This document shows, piece by piece, positions 1-4,650 of a stretch of 6,846 nucleotides of DNA (within the stretch, counting starts at the first letter, position 1; each line of letters begins with the position of its first letter). Both the position numbers and the translations under genes were made by a program. This DNA comes from Propionibacteriaceae bacterium (GTDB lineage Bacteria; Actinomycetota; Actinomycetes; Propionibacteriales; Propionibacteriaceae), in the NCBI GenBank assembly GCA_003158895.1, contig PMLO01000017.1:12993-19838 (forward strand). Direction: 5' to 3'. Under the pieces are notes generated by a model that ran no database searches, was not told where the DNA came from, and saw only the letters and a program-made list of their open reading frames with translations.

Positions 1-674
1 GGGTCGCCGAGGCTCGGCAGGACGATCGCGGCGCGGGAGAAGTCGTCGCCGGCGGTGTAGCTGCTGACGGTCACGAGCACGGTCAGGCCGGCACTCGCCG
101 CGGCCTCGACACCGATGCCGCTGTCCTCGACGACGACGCATTCAGCCGGGTCGAGGTCGAGGTCGGTCAGCACCTTGAGATAGATGTCGGGAGCCGGCTT
201 CTTGTGGGCGACGATGTCGCCGGCGAAGACGTGGCACTGCGCGTACGAGTCCTGGCCGACGGCGTGCAGCAGTACAGCCCGTACGGACGCCTCTGCTGAT
301 GTCGACGCGATCGCGACCGTCCATCCGGCGGCCAGGGCTTCGGCGATGAGCCGGTGGATGCCGGGCCGTCCGGGCAGGAGCCCCGCCTCGACGCGCTCGG
401 TGAACAGCTCGGTCTTCCGGGCGTGGAGGCGCTTGATGAGCGCCGCCTGCTCGTCGGCGTCGGTGCTCAGCCCCGCGCTCGCGACCACGTCCGGCGTGAA
501 CGCACTGGCGATCCGCTCCTTGCCGCCGCCGGTCTTCAGCTTCTCCGCGTACGTGGGGTCGTCCCAGCTGATCGGCAGCCCGAACTCGGCGAACGCGAGA
601 TTGAACGCCGGCAGGTGCCCGTCTCGCTCGGTGTCGGCAAGGACACCGTCGCAGTCGAAGATCAGGGCCGGCAT
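1..674 (-). CDS. CbbY-type HAD sugar-phosphate phosphatase (partial, C-terminus beyond window)
   Basis: This is a cytoplasmic HAD-superfamily phosphatase of the CbbY/beta-phosphoglucomutase-like subfamily. The visible 224 residues contain motif I FDCDGVLADTE (residues 6-16, nucleophile Asp7 and acid/base Asp9), a helical cap, the loop TGGGKERI (48-55), motif II around AIAST (121-125), the motif III lysine in HKKPAPDIY (157-165), and the motif IV acidic pair VVEDSGIG (181-188). GGKERI after a DTE-type motif I is, from memory, characteristic of CbbY proteins; characterised CbbY enzymes dephosphorylate xylulose-1,5-bisphosphate, a Rubisco inhibitor. That activity is not proven here, because many non-autotrophic actinobacteria have similar genes. 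The ATG at 674 has AGGAAAGG just upstream, inside the end of the aldolase gene, and starts 3 nt after the aldolase stop, so the two genes are surely co-transcribed. The gene is open at the left edge with few residues missing. The HAD family is certain; the substrate is not. Confidence 0.92.
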   Translation of the reverse strand, partial: MPALIFDCDGVLADTERDGHLPAFNLAFAEFGLPISWDDPTYAEKLKTGGGKERIASAFTPDVVASAGLSTDADEQAALIKRLHARKTELFTERVEAGLLPGRPGIHRLIAEALAAGWTVAIASTSAEASVRAVLLHAVGQDSYAQCHVFAGDIVAHKKPAPDIYLKVLTDLDLDPAECVVVEDSGIGVEAAASAGLTVLVTVSSYTAGDDFSRAAIVLPSLGD

Positions 675-677
675 CGC

Positions 678-1535
678 TCAGGCCTTTCCTGCGCTGCCGA
701 AGATGTTGATGTACGAGATCGTCATCTCACGGATGGCCTTCGACACCGGCGCGAACAGGCTCGGCGGGTCCCACTTGTTCGCCGCTTCGGCCGTCTTGAG
801 GTAGTCCAGGCTCGACTTCATGTACGTCTCTTTGAGCGCTGTGGAGATGTTGACCTTGGCGCAGCCACGGGCGATGCAGTCCTGGAACTGCGCGTCAGTG
901 AGGCCGCTGCCGCCGTGCAGCGCGATCGGCACCGGGTGCGCCGCGACAAGGTCGCTCACGCGCTGGAAGTCGAGGACGGGTGCGCGCTTGTACGTGCCGT
1001 GGGCGTTCCCGATCGCGGGCGCGAAGCAGTCGACGCCGGTCGCCTCGAGGTACGCGAGGCTGATCTCGAGCGTCTGTCGGTGCGACTCCGCGTCGCTGCC
1101 CACACCGTCCTCCTGGCCGGTGATGGACTCGATCTCGCCCTCGACGTCGGCTCCGTACCGGCGGGCCTCGGCGACGACCTCGATGGTCTGGCGCTGGTTC
1201 TCCGCGACCGGAAGCGTCGACGCGTCGAACAGCACCGAGTTCCAGCCCTCGGCAAGGCAGGTCGAGATCACCTCGCGGTCGGGGCAGTGGTCCAGGTGCA
1301 AGCAGACGGGTACGTCGATGCCGGCCGTCATCGCCTTCCACATGGCGAAGAGCACCGGGGCAGTGATGGTCCGTACGGTCTTCACCGAGGTCTGCACGAT
1401 GATCGGCGACCTCGCCTCGACGGCGCCCGCGAGGACGCTCTCCAAGGTGAGGTCGTTGACGATGTTGATCGCCGGCACCCCGTACCGCGCCTCGAAAGCG
1501 GGCTTGAGCATCTCCCGCAGGGGGGTGACAGGCAT
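678..1535 (-). CDS. Class II (zinc-dependent) fructose-bisphosphate/tagatose-bisphosphate-type aldolase
   Basis: This cytoplasmic class II aldolase has 285 residues, the length of the GatY/KbaY/FbaA short form, and would cleave a ketose-bisphosphate (or similar) into DHAP plus an aldehyde. Visible signatures are HLDH (80-83; catalytic Asp82 and zinc ligand His83), VEGEIE (131-136; usually VEAELG), QEDGVGSD (141-148), AIGNAHGTYK (174-183; zinc ligand His179), ALHGGSG (205-211; zinc ligand His207 plus the phosphate-binding glycine loop), KVNIST (227-232), and the common C-terminal ending FGSAGKA. The start at 1535 is supported by AGAGGAGA about 4 nt upstream. The gene leads a two-gene operon with the CbbY-like phosphatase. 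A candidate -10 and a repeat-rich region lie between it and the regulator gene upstream. Asn at 177 and the EIES stretch after the zinc-site glutamate differ from typical FBP aldolases, so the natural substrate may be another bisphosphate or a deoxy-sugar. The enzyme class is certain; substrate specificity is unknown. Confidence 0.95.
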   Translation of the reverse strand: MPVTPLREMLKPAFEARYGVPAINIVNDLTLESVLAGAVEARSPIIVQTSVKTVRTITAPVLFAMWKAMTAGIDVPVCLHLDHCPDREVISTCLAEGWNSVLFDASTLPVAENQRQTIEVVAEARRYGADVEGEIESITGQEDGVGSDAESHRQTLEISLAYLEATGVDCFAPAIGNAHGTYKRAPVLDFQRVSDLVAAHPVPIALHGGSGLTDAQFQDCIARGCAKVNISTALKETYMKSSLDYLKTAEAANKWDPPSLFAPVSKAIREMTISYINIFGSAGKA

Positions 1536-1600
1536 GGCTCTCCTCTCGTCGTTGAGCGGTTGTCGCCGTCAGCCGGTCTGCGGTGGCGGCGACTGGTTCG

Positions 1601-1606
1601 ACCCTA
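1601..1606 (-). promoter_or_regulatory. Candidate -10 element for the aldolase-phosphatase operon
   Basis: Read on the minus strand this is TAGGGT, a TANNNT match, and it would give an mRNA leader of roughly 60 nt before the aldolase ATG. No good -35 is seen at 17 bp (TGGTCC). The downstream copy of the ATGGGGGAT repeat sits just upstream of that position, as expected if an activator replaces the -35 contact. It is weak as a stand-alone call. Confidence 0.3.
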
Positions 1607-1628
1607 AGGACGCAGGTCGCTCCGGACC

Positions 1629-1673
1629 ATGGGGGATTACCCGCACGGCGTCGTGCGGGTCGCTATGGGGGAT
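1629..1673. promoter_or_regulatory. Repeat cluster upstream of the aldolase operon: two ATGGGGGAT copies flanking a 9-bp inverted repeat
   Basis: Identical 9-mers ATGGGGGAT occur at 1629-1637 and 1665-1673, 36 bp apart (start to start). Between them is a perfect inverted repeat, ACCCGCACG (1639-1647) and CGTGCGGGT (1652-1660), with the 4-nt spacer GCGT. The cluster begins 18 bp past the stop of the hybrid kinase gene and ends 94 bp upstream of the aldolase start. The inverted repeat could form a stable hairpin and terminate the kinase transcript, but no T-tract follows it on either strand. The flanking direct repeats argue instead for an operator. A plausible binder is the LuxR-type domain of the adjacent regulator; that is inference. 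Confidence 0.5.
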
Positions 1674-1690
1674 GCGACCTCGACCCGGCC

Positions 1691-3502
1691 TCAGGACTGG
1701 CGGGCGACGAGCTCGGTACGGCTGTGGGCGTTCTCCTTGCGGAGCACCGCGCCCACGTGCTTCTCGACGGTCTTCACAGCGATGCCGAGGCGGGTCGCGA
1801 TCTGCTTGTCGGCGAGGCCGTGCTCGAGCAGCGTCCGAACTTCGCTCTCCCGTTGGGTGAGCGTGCTGCCCACAGGCGTCAGGCTCAGCTGCTCCAGCAA
1901 GCCGCCGAAGACGAGTACCTCGCCGCGGGCTGCCGCGAGGACGGCGCGGCCCAGCGAGGTGGCGTCGACGTCGCGGGGTACGAGGCCGCGTACGCCATCG
2001 GCGGCCCACGCCCGTACCTCGGCCTCGGCAGCCGGGTCGTCGACTAGCCCGATCACGGGGACCTCGGGGTCGATCTCGCGCAGGGCAGCCAGCAGGCCGG
2101 GCTCGCCGGGCAGGCGGAGGCTGGCGATCACGACGTCGGGGTGGAGGAGTGCGGCGGCGTCGACGGCAGCGGTCACGTCGGCGGTCTCGGCGACGACCTG
2201 TACGCCGGGTTCGCTCGTGTCGAGCAGCTTGACCAGTCCCGCTCGCATGGCCGGCTGGTCATGGGCGACGATCACGCGCAGTCGCGCGCGGTCAGCGAGG
2301 CGGCTCAGCTGGGGCTCGTACGGCAGGTCCGAGCGGATCCGCGTGCCCCAGCCGGGCGTCGAGTCGATCTGTACGCGACCACCTACCTGCGCGGCGCGCT
2401 GCACCAGACCCGCCAGGCCCATGCCGCGGGGCCGCGCGTCCTGCGCGGTCAGATCGAAGCCGCGGCCGTCGTCCTCGACGATGACCGAGACGCCGTCGGT
2501 GCCGTAGACGAGCCCGACACGTACGGAGGTGGCCGCGGCGTGCTGGGCCACGTTCGTCAGCGACTCCTGGACGATGCGGATGAGCTGGACCCGTACGTCG
2601 TGGGCGATCTCGCGGCGATCCCCGAACACGCGCAGCCCGGTAGTGACGGCCGAGGTGGCGCGTACCCAGGCAAGCTCCAGCTCGATCACCTCGTCGAGGG
2701 GACGCCCGTCGAGCTTCGTCGGACCGAGGCCGAGCGCGGCCTGACGGCCCTCATCGAGGGTGGACTGGATCATCCGCTGGGCGCGCAGAAGGGTCGCGGT
2801 GATGTCCCCACCGTCGGCCGCGGCGTGCTGGGCGCTGCGCAGCGTGAGCATCACCGAGACGAGCCCTCGGCCGATCGTGTCGTGGATCTCGAGCATCGAG
2901 CGTTCTCGCTCCGCGGAGACGGCGGCCTGCTGCTCACGTTCGGCGGCCTCGGCGTGGAGGCGCGAGTTCGTGATGGCGATGGCTGCATGCGTGGCGAAGC
3001 GCTGGAGGAGCTGGGCATCCTCGGCGTCGAACACCGGATGGCTCATCGACGCGAACACGATCACGGCACCGATGAGGTCGTTGCGGCGGCGGATCGGCAC
3101 GCCGATCACGGCCCGTCCGTACCGGCTCTCGGCCGGATCGATGTGACCGTGCGGCACCTCCGCGTACCGGTCGAAGATCACCGGCCGTGCTTGGCGCGCG
3201 ACGCAGCCGGTCATGCCTTCGTCGAGCGAGAAGACCAGGCCGGTCTGGCAGCCCTCGTCGAGGTCGATCTCCTTGCGGTACGTGTGGGCGGCCTGGTCGA
3301 TGAGGCAGATCGACCCGCTCGTACAGTCGAGCAGCTCGACGGCGCTGACCAGGATCCGTTCCAGCAGGGGCCGCAGCCGGAACTCCCCGGCCAGATCGTT
3401 GGCCAGCTCGGTGAGGGTGTCCAGGGACGTACGGTCGCGGCGGGAATCGGGCAGCGGAATGCTCCGCTGGACGTTGTCAGCGACCATACTGACCCCGATC
3501 AT
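1691..3502 (-). CDS. GAF-histidine kinase fused to a degenerate receiver and a LuxR/NarL-type DNA-binding domain
   Basis: This 603-residue cytoplasmic fusion of a sensor kinase with its own output has no membrane segment. A GAF sensor domain covers about 40-185, followed by a short coiled linker (185-203). The HisKA_3 dimerisation domain has phospho-His207 in EIHDTIGR. The HATPase_c domain has the N-box QESLTNVAQH (312-321), G1 EDDGRGFD (343-350) and G2 MGLAGL (361-366). A NarL-like receiver (about 408-520) and a LuxR-type helix-turn-helix (about 546-603, LTQRESEV...KQIATRLGIAVKTVEKHV) complete it. The receiver is atypical: the acidic pair is His414-Asp415, the phospho-acceptor position is Ser461 (VVIASLRLPG where VVLMDLRMPG is usual), the conserved Thr is Val487, and the conserved Lys is Arg510. 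The Gln of the HDxxxQ phosphatase motif is Arg212. The kinase core therefore looks active, but the fused receiver cannot take phosphate in the standard way. The start at 3502 is preceded by GAGG; Met6 (3487) is an alternative. Architecture is certain; signal and targets are unknown. Confidence 0.93.
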   Translation of the reverse strand: MIGVSMVADNVQRSIPLPDSRRDRTSLDTLTELANDLAGEFRLRPLLERILVSAVELLDCTSGSICLIDQAAHTYRKEIDLDEGCQTGLVFSLDEGMTGCVARQARPVIFDRYAEVPHGHIDPAESRYGRAVIGVPIRRRNDLIGAVIVFASMSHPVFDAEDAQLLQRFATHAAIAITNSRLHAEAAEREQQAAVSAERERSMLEIHDTIGRGLVSVMLTLRSAQHAAADGGDITATLLRAQRMIQSTLDEGRQAALGLGPTKLDGRPLDEVIELELAWVRATSAVTTGLRVFGDRREIAHDVRVQLIRIVQESLTNVAQHAAATSVRVGLVYGTDGVSVIVEDDGRGFDLTAQDARPRGMGLAGLVQRAAQVGGRVQIDSTPGWGTRIRSDLPYEPQLSRLADRARLRVIVAHDQPAMRAGLVKLLDTSEPGVQVVAETADVTAAVDAAALLHPDVVIASLRLPGEPGLLAALREIDPEVPVIGLVDDPAAEAEVRAWAADGVRGLVPRDVDATSLGRAVLAAARGEVLVFGGLLEQLSLTPVGSTLTQRESEVRTLLEHGLADKQIATRLGIAVKTVEKHVGAVLRKENAHSRTELVARQS

Positions 3503-3505
3503 CGA

Positions 3506-3519
3506 GCCTCATGTGAGGC
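3506..3519. promoter_or_regulatory. 14-bp inverted repeat over the ribosome-binding site of the hybrid regulator
   Basis: GCCTCA-TG-TGAGGC is a perfect inverted repeat with 6-bp arms. It ends 3 bp before the regulator's ATG, and its near arm supplies the GAGG that serves as the Shine-Dalgarno sequence. It could be an autoregulatory operator, a small RNA hairpin that hides the ribosome-binding site, or chance. A 14-bp palindrome at exactly this place is suggestive but not decisive. Confidence 0.35.
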
Positions 3520-3530
3520 GATGCCGTCGG

Positions 3531-3536
3531 AGTCTA
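3531..3536 (-). promoter_or_regulatory. Candidate -10 element of the hybrid regulator gene
   Basis: Minus-strand TAGACT matches TANNNT and lies 28 nt from the regulator's start codon, giving a leader of about 20 nt that would include the inverted repeat at 3506-3519. The -35 at 17 bp is poor (TGGGTA). If real, the kinase gene has its own promoter and does not depend on readthrough from the upstream 84-aa gene. Confidence 0.35.
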
Positions 3537-3564
3537 GCCGCGAAAGCCCTCGGTACCCAGGGGC

Positions 3565-3819
3565 TCAGAACGGGAGCTTGGGCTCGATCGCCTGCTCGGC
3601 GCGCAGATCGATGAGCGCGGCCTCGATCTCGGCGCGTTCGGTGTCGTCGACCTCGGGCAGCAGGCTTTCGAGCCGAGTGATCTCGCCGGCCCGGACGCGC
3701 CGGCGGTCCTTCTCCACCTGCCACCACAGCTCCCGCAGCTCCTCGAGCATCGCGACCAGCTCCTCCTGCGTAGCAGGGCGCTCGGGATCGTCGGCAGCAG
3801 GTTTGGTTACGTCGGACAT
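3565..3819 (-). CDS. Small charged helical protein of unknown function (84 aa)
   Basis: I do not recognise the family. The protein has 84 residues with no signal peptide or membrane segment. A proline-rich, acidic N-terminus (1-17) is followed by a long charged helix (about 18-45, EELVAMLEELRELWWQVEKDRRRVRAGE, with heptad-like leucines and a Trp pair at 32-33). A second helix, acidic and then basic, covers about 46-77, and the protein ends in EPKLPF. This predicts a helical hairpin or coiled coil, perhaps a small adaptor. The reading frame is open further upstream, but that extension runs into the promoter and body of the tRNA gene on the other strand, so the ATG at 3819 is preferred. It has no clear Shine-Dalgarno sequence, but TACAGT lies 7 nt upstream, as in leaderless actinobacterial genes. 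Its stop is 62 bp before the hybrid regulator's start, so a shared transcript is possible. Confidence 0.75.
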   Translation of the reverse strand: MSDVTKPAADDPERPATQEELVAMLEELRELWWQVEKDRRRVRAGEITRLESLLPEVDDTERAEIEAALIDLRAEQAIEPKLPF

Positions 3820-3826
3820 GCCTAGG

Positions 3827-3832
3827 ACTGTA
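3827..3832 (-). promoter_or_regulatory. Candidate leaderless -10 element for the 84-aa protein gene
   Basis: Minus-strand TACAGT (TANNNT) is 7 nt from the ATG at 3819, so transcription would start at or next to the A of the start codon. This would explain the lack of a Shine-Dalgarno sequence. No convincing -35 is seen in the C-rich stretch upstream. Confidence 0.35.
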
Positions 3833-3878
3833 CGGGGTGGGGGGTGGTGCCAGGAGGTACGGAACTGCCCTGCTCGCC

Positions 3879-3887
3879 TGTGATAAT
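3879..3887 (+). promoter_or_regulatory. Extended -10 promoter element of tRNA-Leu
   Basis: TGTGATAAT consists of an extended -10 TG, one spacer base, and GATAAT (one mismatch to TATAAT). It lies 27 nt before the mature 5' end of the tRNA, giving a primary transcript with a leader of about 20 nt to be removed by RNase P. No good -35 is visible at 17 bp (ACGGAA), as is common for extended -10 promoters. The very AT-rich hexamer stands out in this GC-rich context. Confidence 0.55.
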
Positions 3888-3914
3888 CTCTCCTGGCTGC
3901 CGGGCGACCGGCAT

Positions 3915-3997
3915 GCGCGAGTGGCGGAATGGCAGACGCGCTGGCTTCAGGTGTCAGTGCCCGCAAGGGCGTGGAGGTTCAACTCCTCTCTCGCGCA
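3915..3997 (+). tRNA. tRNA-Leu, anticodon CAG (reads CUG)
   Basis: The full class II tRNA fold can be drawn. The 7-bp acceptor stem pairs GCGCGAG (3915-3921) with CTCGCGC (3990-3996), with discriminator A at 3997. The D-arm is typical of leucine tRNAs (GCG, then GAATGGCAGA, then CGC). The anticodon stem CTGGC (3941-3945) pairs with GTCAG (3953-3957) around the loop TTCAGGT, with anticodon CAG at 3948-3950. The long variable arm at 3958-3971 is GCCC-GCAA-GGGC. The T-arm is GGAGG (3973-3977), TTCAACT, CCTCT (3985-3989). CCA is not encoded. CUG is the main leucine codon in such a GC-rich genome, so this tRNA should be in heavy use. The 3' half is a classic target for integrating elements. Confidence 0.98.
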
Positions 3998-4038
3998 CAG
4001 TGATGTATGGCTTGCTGACTACGGTAAATCCCTTCTGA

Positions 4039-4056
4039 CAAGGACTTTCGTCCTTG
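4039..4056 (+). terminator. Hairpin downstream of tRNA-Leu, probable terminator
   Basis: A perfect 7-bp stem, CAAGGAC (4039-4045) and GTCCTTG (4050-4056), closes a TTTC loop 41 nt after the tRNA end. It has no T-tract, which is usual for actinobacterial terminators. It could instead be a recombinase core-like inverted site, given the repeats that follow. Confidence 0.55.
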
Positions 4057-4062
4057 CCAGTC

Positions 4063-4194
4063 GTGGACCCCTGTGGACAGAAGTGGCCCTGAGTGGCCAT
4101 TCATTCCCCACGTATTCCCCACGGAAGCCCTCGCGTGGGGAATGGGTCCACCACTTCGCCCCCCTCCGATGTCCACCGTTCAGCACTGGTGGCC
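4063..4194. repeat. Phased GTGGMC repeat cluster next to tRNA-Leu (candidate recombinase or accessory-protein binding sites)
   Basis: GTGG occurs at 4063, 4073, 4083 and 4093, exactly 10 bp apart, as GTGGAC, GTGGAC, GTGGCC and GTGGCC. The same hexamer is inverted (GTCCAC) at 4146-4151 and 4171-4176, and direct again (GTGGCC) at 4189-4194. Ten-base phasing puts the first four on one face of the helix, as expected for cooperative protein binding. Beside a tRNA 3' end, such arrays are typical of arm-type or excisionase sites of tyrosine-recombinase elements. No integrase is encoded in the window. The pattern is directly visible; the function is inferred. Confidence 0.6.
4103..4143. repeat. ATTCCCCACG repeats: two direct copies and one inverted copy
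   Basis: ATTCCCCACG occurs at 4103-4112 and 4114-4123 (11-bp period), and its exact reverse complement CGTGGGGAAT occurs at 4134-4143. The second and third copies could pair as a 10-bp stem with a 10-nt loop. A three-copy, two-orientation arrangement within 41 bp, directly after the GTGGMC array, suggests a second type of protein-binding site of the same attachment region. A hairpin terminator is an alternative reading, but no T-tract follows. Confidence 0.6.
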
Positions 4195-4248
4195 GTGACC
4201 GAGCGTGACGGGAGGGCCGCTCCATGGGTAGCCGACGGGCCAAGTTGA

Positions 4249-4407
4249 GGCGGGGCTTCGGCCACTTCGAAGGGTCTAGAGGTCGAGGCCTCTACCATGG
4301 CCCAAGGTGTTTCTTGGCTAGATTCCGGGATTGAGCAGCTCACCGACGCCGAGCGCGACGTGCTCAAGCAGGCTACTGATCTGTTGAAGAGGATCGCAGG
4401 ATCCTGA
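4249..4407 (+). pseudogene. C-terminal remnant of a MarR-like transcriptional regulator
   Basis: The frame is open from just after a TGA at 4246-4248 to a TGA at 4405-4407. It encodes SATSKGLEVEAS, WLDSGIEQLTDAERDVL and KQATDLLKRIAGS. This resembles the end of MarR-family repressors: TxKGxEV after the winged helix, WLxxxLxxLT and then AERxxLxxAxxLLxRIA in the dimerisation helix. The winged helix-turn-helix that should come first is missing. Upstream in the same frame, TERDGRAA (about 4198-4221) faintly resembles the wing but is cut off by the stop. An internal ATG (4297) would give only 36 residues. I read it as a truncated gene whose N-terminal part was lost, perhaps by recombination at the adjacent repeats. 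The match is by eye over about 50 residues, so confidence is moderate. Confidence 0.5.
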
Positions 4408-4650
4408 GCCAAACCTGAGGTCGGCCCACTTGCTCCGCCTGGAAGCGAGCCTTAGGCCAGATGTGCCCTTTCGGTGCCAACGACGCCCACTCACGACACG
4501 AGCGCGCCGGGCATCCATGCCGATCGGCGGAACCTACTCCCTTTGCCCATGATCGGACGGTGCAGGACACCAATGGAATCGATCTCTGCTTCGTCTGGGA
4601 TCGGTTCCGGAGACAGGCTCGACAAGAGCTGTGGCGCAATATGGTCCCCT
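4408..4650. other. Intergenic stretch with no recognisable gene
   Basis: These 243 bp lie between the MarR-like remnant and the end of the convergent MFS gene. Open frames exist on both strands (for example a plus-strand frame at 4461-4766 that runs into the MFS gene), but none has a recognisable family, a good ribosome-binding site or actinobacterial third-position GC bias. Composition is lower in GC than the flanking genes, about 57% over 4561-4620 by hand count. It is probably decayed or acquired DNA. I see no clear terminator for the MFS transcript here. Confidence 0.5.

Noticed and set aside
354..1607. 417-codon open frame on the plus strand
   Set aside because: It lies across the antisense strand of the HAD and aldolase genes, which have full family motifs on the minus strand. 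Its translation is arginine-, valine- and aspartate-rich without recognisable domains, a common artefact in GC-rich DNA.
1639..1660. Simple rho-independent terminator of the kinase gene
   Set aside because: A 9-bp hairpin is present, but there is no T-tract on either side and it is bracketed by identical 9-mers. A regulatory role explains more, although termination remains possible.
2141..3883. 580-codon open frame on the plus strand
   Set aside because: It is the antisense shadow of the hybrid kinase gene, whose domains are unmistakable on the minus strand. There is no domain signature, and it runs through two gene boundaries and into the tRNA promoter region.
3820..3966. N-terminal extension of the 84-aa protein
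   Set aside because: The longer frame would place its start inside the tRNA-Leu gene on the opposite strand and would span the tRNA promoter. The ATG at 3819 has a leaderless-type -10 at the right distance.
4063..4194. CRISPR array or plasmid-type iterons
   Set aside because: The repeats are 6-10 bp with 10-11 bp periods and no unique spacers, so this is not CRISPR. No replication protein gene or AT-rich unwinding region is nearby, so an origin is unlikely.
3837..4208. Plus-strand open frames running through tRNA-Leu and the repeat region
   Set aside because: They translate the tRNA and the repeats. The tRNA fold is complete and explains the conservation, and no protein family is visible.
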